Origin: an uncultured Methanobrevibacter sp.
GTDB lineage: Archaea; Methanobacteriota; Methanobacteria; Methanobacteriales; Methanobacteriaceae
Length of the DNA stretch: 64,000 bases
Direction: 5' to 3'
Assembly: GCA_902774685.1 (NCBI GenBank)
Contig: CACYJH010000002.1
Location: 1 to 64,000 of the forward strand
Below, piece by piece: positions 19,448 to 28,220 of this stretch (its first letter is position 1; every line of letters begins with the position of its first letter). The position numbers and the translations under genes are program-made. Below the pieces are notes generated by a model. The model made no database searches. It was given only the letters and a program-made list of their open reading frames with translations, and was not told the origin of the DNA.

Positions 19448-20983
19448 ATGTTTGCTGTAAATATGGAAGAAGCGAAGAAGGAACTCAAAATCCCTGATAA
19501 AATCATGATATTTGACACTACCTTAAGAGATGGTGAACAGGCTCCAGGTGTTGCTTTAACAGTAGACGAAAAAATCAGAGTGGCTCAAAAATTGGATGAA
19601 CTTGGAGTGGACACCATTGAAGTAGGTTATCCTGCAGTATCCCAAGGAGAAATGGAATCTGCAAAAACTATTGGGGATTTAGGATTAGATGCAAGAATAA
19701 GCAGTCTTGCAAGGGTATTGGAAAGAGACATTGATGCCATTATAGACTGTGATTTGGATTATGTACATTTATTCATAGGAACTTCACCTCTTCACAGAGA
19801 TTATAAGCTTAAGAAGTCCAAGACAGAGATTATCAATCAAGCTGTTGCTGCAGTGGAATATGCAAAGGACCATGGCCTTACAGTTGAGTTTTCAGCAGAG
19901 GATTCTACAAGAACCGAAATGAATTATCTGATAGAATTCTACAAGGCTATTGAAGATGCAGGAACAGATATAATCAATGTTCCAGATACTGTAGGAATAT
20001 TGACCCCAGTTACAACAAGACATTTGATAAGAACACTTAGAAAGAAGATCAACATGCCTATAAGCCTGCACTTCCACAACGACTTTGGACTTGCTGTGGC
20101 AAATTCAATAATCGGAGTTGAAGAAGGTGCAAATCAAGTGCACTGTACCGTAAATGGTATTGGTGAGAGAGCAGGAAATACATGTCTTGAAGAGCTTGTT
20201 GTAGGTTTGAAAATAGCCTATGGTGCAAATATCAATGTTGACACAACCAAATTGTTCAACACTTCAAATTTCATTGGATCAATTACAAACATAAAATTGC
20301 CTCCTCAAAAGCCGATTGTAGGAGAAAATGTGTTTACACATGAATCTGGAATACATGTTGATGGAATACTAAAGCATTCAGCAACATATGAACCTATACC
20401 TCCAGAAATAGTAGGCCACCACAGAAAAATAGCTCTTGGCAAACATACTGGTCGTGCCAGCATCAAAGCCAAATTGGACTCATTCAACTTGGATGTTTCA
20501 GACAAACAGTTTGAAAACATCTATAATCAAGTCAAGACAATTGGCGATAAGGGAATAAGCGTTACAGATGAAGACTTGAAATCAATCGTGATTACAGAAC
20601 TTACTACAACAGGTAAGGAATACATCAAATTGCTTGGACTTAATGTGATGACTGGAGAATCCGTATCTGCAACAGCAACCCTAAAATTATCAATTGAGGG
20701 CGAAATATTAGAAACTTCCGAAATTGGTGTCGGTCCAATTGATGCAGCGATTGGAGCTATAAAATCACTTGTAAGGGAAACTGTTGACATAACACTTGAT
20801 GAGTACAGACTTGAAGCTATCACTGGCGGTACCGATGCTTTGGCAGAAACCTTCGTATTGGTTTCAGATAAAGAGGGGCACAGAGCAACAGGAAGAGCTA
20901 CAAGAGAAGATGTTATTCTTTCAAGTGTGGTTGCAGTTATCAACTCAATCAATAAACTTTTAAACATTAAGGAAAATAGTTAA
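19448..20983 (+). CDS. leuA: 2-isopropylmalate synthase (possibly citramalate synthase)
   Basis: This 511-residue protein has the HMGL-like TIM barrel with DTTLRDGEQAPG (residues 23-34) and the metal-binding HFHNDFGLA (about 207-215). A C-terminal LeuA dimerisation/regulatory domain spans about 385-505. It condenses acetyl-CoA with a 2-oxoacid: 2-oxoisovalerate for leucine, or pyruvate if it is CimA. Methanogens carry several paralogues (LeuA, CimA, AksA); the regulatory domain excludes AksA-type homocitrate synthases, but LeuA and CimA cannot be separated by eye. The start is supported by AGGAAGGG. T-tract terminators follow. Confidence 0.85.
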   Translation: MFAVNMEEAKKELKIPDKIMIFDTTLRDGEQAPGVALTVDEKIRVAQKLDELGVDTIEVGYPAVSQGEMESAKTIGDLGLDARISSLARVLERDIDAIIDCDLDYVHLFIGTSPLHRDYKLKKSKTEIINQAVAAVEYAKDHGLTVEFSAEDSTRTEMNYLIEFYKAIEDAGTDIINVPDTVGILTPVTTRHLIRTLRKKINMPISLHFHNDFGLAVANSIIGVEEGANQVHCTVNGIGERAGNTCLEELVVGLKIAYGANINVDTTKLFNTSNFIGSITNIKLPPQKPIVGENVFTHESGIHVDGILKHSATYEPIPPEIVGHHRKIALGKHTGRASIKAKLDSFNLDVSDKQFENIYNQVKTIGDKGISVTDEDLKSIVITELTTTGKEYIKLLGLNVMTGESVSATATLKLSIEGEILETSEIGVGPIDAAIGAIKSLVRETVDITLDEYRLEAITGGTDALAETFVLVSDKEGHRATGRATREDVILSSVVAVINSINKLLNIKENS

Positions 20984-21280
20984 GATTTTTAATTTTTGTA
21001 AAATTTAAAAAATTAATTTTTTTAATTATTTTTTTATACTTTTTTTAACTTTTTTTAATTTTTTTCTATAAATTATATTGATTATTTTTAAAACTTTTTT
21101 TAATTTTTTTCATACCCGGATTTTAAATTTTCAAATTTTTAAAATTTATTTTTTAGATTTTATAATTTTATAAATTTTACAAATACTAATTTTTTACAAT
21201 AAAAATTTTGATGATCAATATTGTAAAAAATTTTCACAACATCATAAAAAAAAAAGTTGATTAATAAAAAAATTCTATTC
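20984..21280 (+). terminator. Array of T-tracts after leuA
   Basis: Five runs of seven T start at 21017, 21029, 21040, 21050 and 21059, with more at 21085, 21095 and 21104. Such oligo-T runs terminate archaeal transcription. The spacing averages 10.5 bp in the first group, one DNA turn. No gene lies in this 297-base gap. Confidence 0.6.
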
Positions 21281-22111
21281 TCAAGTACCTAATGCCATGG
21301 TCAAAATATTCCTTAGACCAGGGGCTAATCCTAATACAAATACTGTTAATTTTAATAGATTTTTTATAGTTTGGTCCTCGAAATATTGATCGATTATGTA
21401 TAATACTGCAACGATGACTATAATTTTCATAGGAAATAGAGTAAGATATGTATCAAATAGTTGATTTAGAGCATTTGGTAAAACATGCTGTTCTGAGTAA
21501 TTGAAGTATTCTACAGCAACATATGTTGTTGATGCATCGAACAAATGTGCAAGTACAATAGAAAAGTTGATCTTATGCTTGAGAATTTTTTCAATAGCTT
21601 TGTGACTATTTTTGTTCTTAATATATAAAACTAAAAATGCTATTGCCATAAAAATCAATGATGCGATTATCCATGTGATCAATACATAAATTATTGATAT
21701 GAAATTTAGCTTGGAAAATAAAATTATATTAGGTACTGAAAAAATGATTCCCAAGAAAAATAATGTATACCTATAATCAATTTCCATTTTATTGAATAGA
21801 TATATGCTCAACAAAAATGATGCAATTGTTATCAATCCAACAAGGATATAAAGTCCAGGTGTAATGAGAAAAACAGTCTTTGGATAAAATCCATTATCAA
21901 CCAACGCACGTGTAGATGAACCAAGAAAAATGAATGGGATTATTGCATAGAATATTGAAATGGGATCAATATCCAATTTCTTGAACATCTTGATTATAGC
22001 AACTACAAAAATTGCTAAAATCAAAGTGTACACTACTGTATTGAAAACTGTGTATCCAGAGAAAAAAGTAGTTTGTATGATATCTGGAAGAAAAGTGTCT
22101 ACAGTAGCCAT
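21281..22111 (-). CDS. DUF63 family archaeal membrane protein
   Basis: This 276-residue integral membrane protein has about seven or eight hydrophobic segments. It carries the DUF63 landmarks: GSSTRALVDNGFYPKT near residue 64, HLFDASTTYVAVEYF near 190, and the C-terminal APGLRNILTMALG. The family is widespread in euryarchaea and has no established function. It is transcribed alone on the minus strand and convergent with leuA. Confidence 0.85.
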   Translation of the reverse strand: MATVDTFLPDIIQTTFFSGYTVFNTVVYTLILAIFVVAIIKMFKKLDIDPISIFYAIIPFIFLGSSTRALVDNGFYPKTVFLITPGLYILVGLITIASFLLSIYLFNKMEIDYRYTLFFLGIIFSVPNIILFSKLNFISIIYVLITWIIASLIFMAIAFLVLYIKNKNSHKAIEKILKHKINFSIVLAHLFDASTTYVAVEYFNYSEQHVLPNALNQLFDTYLTLFPMKIIVIVAVLYIIDQYFEDQTIKNLLKLTVFVLGLAPGLRNILTMALGT

Positions 22112-22206
22112 TTTATCATCTGTATATTTTTTTATTCAAAACAAGGATAGGTTTGTATGAAGAATAATTTTATTCAATTTATTGGATATCTTTAGGGGGA
22201 AATGAT

Positions 22207-22872
22207 TTATTCATCCCTTTTAGGATATCTTCTAAGAACTTTTTTTACAAAGAACTCTTTTCCTATTAGGAAATTGCTTGTTCTATGACCCATTGCCTTG
22301 CAGCGCCTATGCTTGATTGCCTTCAATATGCCATCCACTGAATCGTCTCCCTTGGTGTTGACTTCAGTGTATGCATCACCTATTGATTTGAGGAAATGGG
22401 AATCACTTGCACCTAAAGTTGCAAGTCTCTTTTCATAGGCTAAAGTTTCAGCCTGCTTGTTGGAGTATCCAAGAATATATCGGGCATTCTTTGTTTCAAC
22501 TCCATCAACAACCAGATTCTTGTCAACTTTGCTGAAAAGTCCATGTCTATAAAATGAGAATGGGTGTGGCACAATTGCAAGTCCACCTGCATCATGTATT
22601 CTGTCAACAGTTTCTACAGCGGACAATCCTTTCGGTATGATTTCATCTACACCTAATCCTAAAATATGGCCTTTGTCTGATGAAATCTCTATTGATGGAA
22701 CTACAATGATATCTCCACCATAAGACCTTGCAATTCTTGAACCTTTGATTTCATTATGATCACTGATTGCTATAGCATCTAAACCTTTCTTTTGAGCTTC
22801 AATCAGAATGTCAATAGGTTCTGAACGTGCATCTCCTGAATAAACACTATGGATATGTGGATCAAATTTCAT
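22207..22872 (-). CDS. PHP-domain metal-dependent phosphoesterase
   Basis: This 221-residue PHP-domain protein has the ordered metal-binding motifs DPHIHSVYSGD (residues 4-14), ISDHNEIKG (about 36-44), VPSIEIS (about 57-63), VPHPFSFYRHG (about 100-110) and ASDSHF near 155. Such proteins hydrolyse phosphoesters, from nucleotides to histidinol phosphate; a YciV/RNase-AM-like role is possible but unproven. ATG 22872 is chosen because GAGG lies six bases before it; ATG 22884 overlaps that site. Confidence 0.85.
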   Translation of the reverse strand: MKFDPHIHSVYSGDARSEPIDILIEAQKKGLDAIAISDHNEIKGSRIARSYGGDIIVVPSIEISSDKGHILGLGVDEIIPKGLSAVETVDRIHDAGGLAIVPHPFSFYRHGLFSKVDKNLVVDGVETKNARYILGYSNKQAETLAYEKRLATLGASDSHFLKSIGDAYTEVNTKGDDSVDGILKAIKHRRCKAMGHRTSNFLIGKEFFVKKVLRRYPKRDE

Positions 22873-23249
22873 GTTATGCCTCATTTATTGTAAATTTAAA
22901 AGTATCTGAATCTTGAAAAAATTTTTTCAAGTAAACGTCTTTTGTCCTTTTGGTATTAATAATATTTAGTATTAATAATATAAAAGTTTTTAATAAATTT
23001 ATTAGATTTTTAAAAAAATTGCTCTAAAAAAGATAAAAAAATTTCCAATATACTGTAAAAAAGTTACAGGAAAATGATAAAAAATCATAAAAAAGTTATA
23101 GAGAATAAGAAAAAAGTGACTGGAAATGGGAAAAAATGATGAAAAAGTTGTGGAGAAGGGCAAAAAAGTAACTTGAAAAGGGAGTGATTGATATGTATAA
23201 TAAAAAAATAGAAAATATTAGAATATTATTATAATATATTACAATAATA
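22873..23249. other. Intergenic region with helically phased A-tracts
   Basis: No gene is present. A-runs of five or six bases start at 23057, 23079, 23089, 23110, 23131, 23142 and 23162, offsets of 0, 22, 32, 53, 74, 85 and 105, which track multiples of 10.5 bp. Degenerate units such as AAAAAAGTTACAGG and AAAAAAGTGACTGG build this array. On the minus strand these are T-tracts following the DUF1786 gene. Confidence 0.65.
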
Positions 23250-24305
23250 TTATTTTCTTAAATATTCCATAGACTTTACTAGTCCTACAGTACCTGTCAT
23301 CATCACATCTCCACCTGGAGCTGCATGATAATAATCAAGATTTGTACCTTCTATCAAGGATCTTTTAGGGCCTGCAACGATTACTTTTTCTATCTTAGAT
23401 ATAGGATTCAATGCAAATGCACCGTGTCCTCCTTCATCATGGACATCTTCGTGCTTAATTGTGCCGTCAGCAAGGGCTATTACAAGTTCTTCGAGCCTTT
23501 CTGGAGTCAAATCTCTTGTATGATGCTCGAATACCCCTTGTATTTTACCATCTTCTATGGATGCTACAGTAGTATGTCCATTGCCTATATCCATAACAAT
23601 AAAGCTATTAAGCTTTACGACCTCTTTATCATAGCATACACCAACAATTGATGCGAATTTAGTATCCATAATCACCGGTTTGAATTCAGGATTCTCTTTA
23701 GCTAATGATTTGATTACAGACTGCATTCTGGTGAAGTATTCCGGCACTTCTTCAGCTTCCATAGCAAATACTTCTGGAGGAAGAGGTTCTGGCAATTTCT
23801 CTTTGATCTTTTCAAATCTGAAGTCCCTATCACCCATATCCTCACTATATCCATGATCTTGAACCGCTACAATAAGCTCATCGACATTCAAGTCCAAGTC
23901 AAATGAGGAAAATATGTCAATTAGATGATTCACATCTACATCACTTAGGGATATTTTAGTATAATTTGAATATTTTGAGTCCTTTTCATAGGCATTCTCT
24001 TCAACAACTTCAAATCCATATGACTTTACTTGGTCTATATTGTCACGTATTGTTCTTGCTGCCAAATCTTCAAAGGCAACATTGTAACCTTTTTCCATAT
24101 GTTCTAGACATCTATCCTTAATCTTTCCTCCACCCATAATTACTCCATCGAAGTAAATGTCGTTTTCACATTCGCTTATCATTTGACCAATGGTTAAATG
24201 AGGGGAAGGAATGACCAATTTCATTGAATTTTCAATCTCCTTTTCACTGTCATACAGCAAGATATCTTCTGTACCGGTTCCTACATCAATAGCTAAAATT
24301 TTCAT
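23250..24305 (-). CDS. DUF1786 family protein (ASKHA-like)
   Basis: This 351-residue archaeal protein of the DUF1786 family is often labelled as related to pyruvate formate-lyase activating enzyme, although no radical SAM cysteines are present. Two glycine-rich phosphate-loop-like segments, DVGTGTEDILLYD (residues 7-19) and VMDIGNGHTTVA (about 225-236), recall the actin/hexokinase/Hsp70 (ASKHA) fold. APGGDVMMTGTVGL occurs near the C-terminus. A nucleotide-binding or sensor role is plausible; the substrate is unknown. It is divergent from trpB2 and has a short leader after a TATA-like element near 24340-24350. Confidence 0.72.
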   Translation of the reverse strand: MKILAIDVGTGTEDILLYDSEKEIENSMKLVIPSPHLTIGQMISECENDIYFDGVIMGGGKIKDRCLEHMEKGYNVAFEDLAARTIRDNIDQVKSYGFEVVEENAYEKDSKYSNYTKISLSDVDVNHLIDIFSSFDLDLNVDELIVAVQDHGYSEDMGDRDFRFEKIKEKLPEPLPPEVFAMEAEEVPEYFTRMQSVIKSLAKENPEFKPVIMDTKFASIVGVCYDKEVVKLNSFIVMDIGNGHTTVASIEDGKIQGVFEHHTRDLTPERLEELVIALADGTIKHEDVHDEGGHGAFALNPISKIEKVIVAGPKRSLIEGTNLDYYHAAPGGDVMMTGTVGLVKSMEYLRK

Positions 24306-24395
24306 AGTTTTCTATTTGTTTTGAAAATATTTAAATTTATTATATTATATAAAAAGGGCCAAAATTAAAATTTTATATAAATTTTAAAATTATAA

Positions 24396-24451
24396 TGTAC
24401 AAAAATGTACTCCAAAGCTTTATATAGTACATTGAACATACTATTAGTACA
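24396..24451 (+). promoter_or_regulatory. Four TRP-box-like TGTAC elements around the trpB2 TATA box
   Basis: TGTACA at 24396, TGTACT at 24406, and AGTACA at 24426 and 24446 lie 10, 20 and 20 bp apart, all on one face of the helix, around the TATA element TTTATATA (24419-24426). In Methanothermobacter, TrpY binds TGTACA TRP boxes at the trp operon and trpB2 promoters. The same type of control is likely here. Confidence 0.75.
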
Positions 24452-24526
24452 AAATAAATATATAATGTTTATTTATTATGTTTATTTAATTTACAAAAAA
24501 ATTCTAAAAATCAAAAAAGTGATAAA

Positions 24527-25828
24527 ATGCAATACAGAATTGATTTAACTAATGATGAAGTACCAACCAAATGGTATAATATTAACGCTGATTTACCTGT
24601 AGAACTTCCTGCTCCTAAAAACAGTGAAGGAAAAGATCAAATAGGCACATTACCTCAAATATTCGTAAACGAATGTCTTAATCAAGAGTTCGCTACTGAA
24701 AGATACATATCCATTCCAAAGGAAGTAAGAGAACTCTACCAAAGATTAGGAAGACCTACTCCTTTATGTAGAGCAAGAGGATTGGAAGAAAAGCTAAACA
24801 CTCCTGCAAAGATTTATTATAAGCGGGAGGACACTTCTCCTACAGGATCTCACAAGTTGAACAGTGCAATAGCTCAAGCATACTATGCTAAAAAAGAAGG
24901 TATTGAAAGAATTACCACCGAAACCGGTGCAGGACAATGGGGTACCGCTTTATCCCTTGCAGCATCCATGATGGGAATTGACTGTACAGTCTATATGGTA
25001 AGGGTTTCATACGATCAAAAGCCATTCAGAAAAACAATCATGCAATTGTATGATGGTGATGTCTATGCTTCCCCAAGTGAAAACACCGAAGTCGGTAGAA
25101 AAGTTCTTGAAGAACATCCAGACACTCCTGGTTCCCTTGGAATTGCTATTTCTGAAGCTGTAGAAGATGCTTTAACTGATGATAAAGTAAAATACACCTT
25201 AGGAAGTGTATTGAACCACGTTATCTTGCATCAAACAACAATCGGTCAGGAAATTAAATTACAACTTGAAAAAGTTGAAGAAGAGCCAGACACAATGATT
25301 GCTTGTGTAGGTGGAGGAAGTAACTTTGGTGGATCATTGTTCCCATTCATTAAGGATAAAATCCAAGGAAACTCCGATACTGAATTCATTGCTGTAGAAC
25401 CTTCTGCATGTCCTACATTAACCCAAGGGGAATACAGATACGACTTTGGAGACGAAGTAGGATTCACACCACTTTTAAAGATGTTTACATTAGGACACAA
25501 CTTCGTTGCTCCTTCTGTACATGCAGGTGGACTTAGATACCACGGTATGAACACACAAGTATCCTTGCTTAGAGAATTAGGATACATCAATCCGGTAGCC
25601 GTTCACCAAAGAGATGTATTCGCAGCAGGTAAAATGTTTGCAATGTGCGAAGGAGTTATCCCAGCACCTGAAACAAACCATGCAATCAAAGCAGCTATTG
25701 ATGAAGCTAAAAAATGTAAGGAAACCGGCGAAGAAAAAACCATTGTCGTCAACTTCTCAGGACATGGACTTATGGACTTCAAAGGTTATGGAAGCTTTAT
25801 GGATGGAACTATGGAAAACTCCAAATAA
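24527..25828 (+). CDS. trpB2: Tryptophan synthase beta chain 2 (TrpB2)
   Basis: This 433-residue PLP enzyme is of the long TrpB2 type. The PLP lysine is in SPTGSHKLNSA (about residue 110), and the phosphate-binding loop CVGGGSNFGG is near 260. It has the TrpB2-type N-terminal extension (YNINADLPVELPAP) and the C-terminal motif NFSGHGLMD. It condenses indole or serine to tryptophan; TrpB2 proteins act without the usual TrpA partner or salvage indole. No other trp genes flank it. The promoter carries TRP-box-like repeats, and a hairpin terminator follows. Confidence 0.93.
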   Translation: MQYRIDLTNDEVPTKWYNINADLPVELPAPKNSEGKDQIGTLPQIFVNECLNQEFATERYISIPKEVRELYQRLGRPTPLCRARGLEEKLNTPAKIYYKREDTSPTGSHKLNSAIAQAYYAKKEGIERITTETGAGQWGTALSLAASMMGIDCTVYMVRVSYDQKPFRKTIMQLYDGDVYASPSENTEVGRKVLEEHPDTPGSLGIAISEAVEDALTDDKVKYTLGSVLNHVILHQTTIGQEIKLQLEKVEEEPDTMIACVGGGSNFGGSLFPFIKDKIQGNSDTEFIAVEPSACPTLTQGEYRYDFGDEVGFTPLLKMFTLGHNFVAPSVHAGGLRYHGMNTQVSLLRELGYINPVAVHQRDVFAAGKMFAMCEGVIPAPETNHAIKAAIDEAKKCKETGEEKTIVVNFSGHGLMDFKGYGSFMDGTMENSK

Positions 25829-25881
25829 TTCCATTCCTTATTTTTTATTTTTATCTAAACGATTTTATACAAACAAACTCA

Positions 25882-25918
25882 GTTATCACTTAAAAGTGAT
25901 AACCTCTTTCCTCTTTTT
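25882..25918 (+). terminator. Hairpin terminator after trpB2
   Basis: The perfect 10-bp stem GTTATCACTT/AAGTGATAAC (25882-25891 and 25894-25903) is followed by a pyrimidine-rich tract ending in five T. It lies 54 bases after the stop. Confidence 0.75.
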
Positions 25919-26097
25919 AATTCTTATTAATTATTAAAATTTTATCGTATTTTTTCATTTTTCTATTTAGATCCAATAGCTAATTTTTTCTATTTTTTAC
26001 TTATTTTTAGCAGATATTTTACCTAATTTTGCCTAAATTTTACCTATATTTTCTCTATAATATAGATATTTTTTGAATATTTTTTGGATATTTTTTA

Positions 26098-26350
26098 TAA
26101 AAAATACTAGTTATAACTTATAATTTTTAAGAAAATTTAGTATAATTTTTAGTTATAAGTGATAAGTTATAACTTATAAGTTATAAAATTATAAGAAATA
26201 ACTTAAAACTAAAAACTTATAAATGATAAATTATAAAGTAAAAGTAATAAGATATAACTTAAAACTTATATAGTATAACTTATAAATTATAAAGTATAAG
26301 ATATAAGTAATAAATTATTAGAATTAACTTATAAAATTTAACTTATACTA
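26098..26350. repeat. AT-only repeat array upstream of the ParA gene, candidate partition or origin site
   Basis: ATAACTTATAA occurs at 26113-26123, 26169-26179 and 26275-26285, with near copies at about 26253-26270, 26325 and 26340. The palindrome ATAAGTTATAACTTAT lies at 26163-26178. The array fills the intergenic space before the ParA gene, where plasmid and chromosomal systems often keep centromere sites. The rest of the gap (25919-26097 and 26351-26389) is AT-rich with no gene. Low complexity could explain part of it. Confidence 0.55.
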
Positions 26351-26389
26351 TCACTTTATTTTAGAAAAATACTAAGGAGAATTAATATA

Positions 26390-27163
26390 ATGGGAGAAAC
26401 AATCGCAGTAATGAATCAAAAAGGCGGATGTGGAAAAACAACAACTGTAGTAAATTTAGCAACATCCCTTGCTGCTATGGGTAAGGCAGTGCTTGTTGTG
26501 GATATGGATCCACAGGCAAATGCAACAACAAGCTTCGGAATCAACAAGACAGAAATCAAAAAGACCGTATACACCGCATTGGTAAATGAATGCAGTGTTC
26601 AAAAGGCAACAATTCCTACAAAAATTGAAAACCTTTTCATATTGCCAAGCAATATTGAATTAAGTGGAATCGAAGTTGAGTTAAGCAAGGAAGCGAATTA
26701 TCATATCGTGCTTAAAAACTTGCTTGAACCTATAAAAGGCATCTTTGATTATATCATAATTGACTTGCCTCCATCACTTGGAGTTATCACAATAAATTCA
26801 TTGATTGCTGCTGACAGCGTATTGATACCTATTCAAGCGGAGTATTTTGCACTTGAAGGATTGGCAGATTTGATGAACACAATCAAGCTTGTTGAAACCA
26901 GATTAAGAAGCCCAACTCCTATCAAAGGAATACTCTTAACATTATATGATGCAAGGACAAGATTAGGAAGGGAAGTTTATTCCGAATTGAAGAAATACTT
27001 CAAGGACACTGAACACATATTCAAGACAGTCATTCCAAGAAATGTGCGTTTGGCAGAAGCTCCAAGTTACGGAAAGCCATGTATAGTATATGACCCTGAA
27101 AGCAAGGGATCAATAGCTTACTTGAAATTGGCAAAGGAAATCCTGGAAATGGATAAGAAATGA
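26390..27163 (+). CDS. ParA/Soj-type partition ATPase
   Basis: This 257-residue protein has the deviant Walker A of ParA/MinD proteins, KGGCGKTTT (residues 11-19, with the signature lysine at 11). Walker A' is VVDMDPQANAT near 37-47 and Walker B is YIIIDLPPS near 121-129. The length fits a Soj-type ATPase without an N-terminal DNA-binding extension. It dimerises on ATP and binds DNA non-specifically to position cargo such as a replicated origin. The start follows GGAG. The next gene, 77 bases downstream, has a ParB-like N-terminus, so the two probably form a partition pair. Confidence 0.92.
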   Translation: MGETIAVMNQKGGCGKTTTVVNLATSLAAMGKAVLVVDMDPQANATTSFGINKTEIKKTVYTALVNECSVQKATIPTKIENLFILPSNIELSGIEVELSKEANYHIVLKNLLEPIKGIFDYIIIDLPPSLGVITINSLIAADSVLIPIQAEYFALEGLADLMNTIKLVETRLRSPTPIKGILLTLYDARTRLGREVYSELKKYFKDTEHIFKTVIPRNVRLAEAPSYGKPCIVYDPESKGSIAYLKLAKEILEMDKK

Positions 27164-27240
27164 AGATAATGATTATTTATTAAACAAATTTATAGAATTC
27201 TTGATTTTAAAAAAAATAAAATAAAACAAGGTTTGGTATT

Positions 27241-28029
27241 ATGGCTAAAAAAGAAAGAAGATCAGGTTTAGGAAAAGGATTGGATTCCTTAATTCCTAAA
27301 ATCGAAGAGACAGAAGTGGAAGAAGGCATCAGCTTAGAGGACATATTGAAAAAATCTGAAGAGAAGTCAGAAGATTCAGCAAAAGATGATGAGGTAGATG
27401 ATACCCTTGATGAAATTGCTGATGATACTGAAGATGAAACTGATGATGATGCTGATGATGACGATGAAATAATATTTGATGAAGAGCCTGATGAAGATGA
27501 TAAGGAATTGATCTTCCCTGAAGATGAGGATGAATCTGAAGAAAAGATATTGGTTGAAGAATCAGATGTTGAAAAGTATGTGGAAGAAATAGCTGAAGAG
27601 GAAGTGAGCGAAGATGATTACCTTGAAGACACCTCAATATACACTACAGTTTTCCACAATGATGATGAAAAAATTGCAGATGAAAATGATGGAGAAACAG
27701 CTGTCGATTTAGGTGTAAAAAATATTGATTCTGCAATTAATTTAAATGAAGAGGAAGAAGAAACTACTAAAATAATTGATGATTCCGTTAATTTAAAAGA
27801 AGGTACTAGTTTCTTAACTGAAAAAGAAGAAAAACTGATAGATGAAGTAATCGAAACTGTAGAAAATAATCCAAGAATCACCTTATGGTCAGCAAGATCC
27901 GCTGCAGTTTTAAGATATTTGAGAAAAACCGAACCTGAATTCAGCATAAGCAGTGAAGCATCAAATCTCATAGATGCTGCAATAGCTGAAAAGTATCCGG
28001 AAATCTGGACCTTGTTCAATCATTTATGA
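27241..28029 (+). CDS. ParB-like partner: ParA-interaction motif, acidic linker, novel C-terminal domain
   Basis: This 262-residue protein begins KKERRSGLGKGLDSLIPK, close to the N-terminal GLGRGLDALI motif with which ParB stimulates ParA. Residues about 20-190 are very acidic (Asp/Glu runs) and look disordered. The C-terminus (about 195-262) is a compact helical domain including RITLWSARSAAVLRYLRKT and EASNLIDAAIAEKYPEIW. The ParB/Srx CTPase core and the helix-turn-helix are absent. Position directly after ParA supports a partition-adaptor role. The C-terminal domain may bind DNA or dimerise; I do not recognise it. Confidence 0.7.
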   Translation: MAKKERRSGLGKGLDSLIPKIEETEVEEGISLEDILKKSEEKSEDSAKDDEVDDTLDEIADDTEDETDDDADDDDEIIFDEEPDEDDKELIFPEDEDESEEKILVEESDVEKYVEEIAEEEVSEDDYLEDTSIYTTVFHNDDEKIADENDGETAVDLGVKNIDSAINLNEEEEETTKIIDDSVNLKEGTSFLTEKEEKLIDEVIETVENNPRITLWSARSAAVLRYLRKTEPEFSISSEASNLIDAAIAEKYPEIWTLFNHL

Positions 28030-28060
28030 TTATCCACTTAACATCAATAAATCAAAGGAA

Positions 28061-28104
28061 TTGGTAGAATGAGAGTCTATTTCATATAGATTCTTATCTA
28101 CCAA
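28061..28104 (+). other. Imperfect hairpin downstream of the ParA/ParB-like pair
   Basis: TTGGTAGA (28061-28068) pairs with TCTACCAA (28097-28104), and an inner TCTAT pairs with ATAGA, with mismatches between. It lies 32 bases after the stop without a following T-tract. It could be a processing or termination signal, or a binding site. Confidence 0.4.
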
Positions 28105-28220
28105 TATCTAAAATAAAATAACTTAGCCAAATACCTATTTATGATAATAATTTAACCATGATAAATTAAAAATTATAAAAAATTATATTTCAAAAACAAA
28201 AACACGAAATGGGGATTAAT

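Noticed and set aside
27329-27637. Minus-strand frame rich in His, Leu and Gln opposite the ParB-like gene
   Set aside because: It is the complement of the Asp/Glu-rich linker; the His/Leu/Gln bias is a by-product of GAT/GAA codons.
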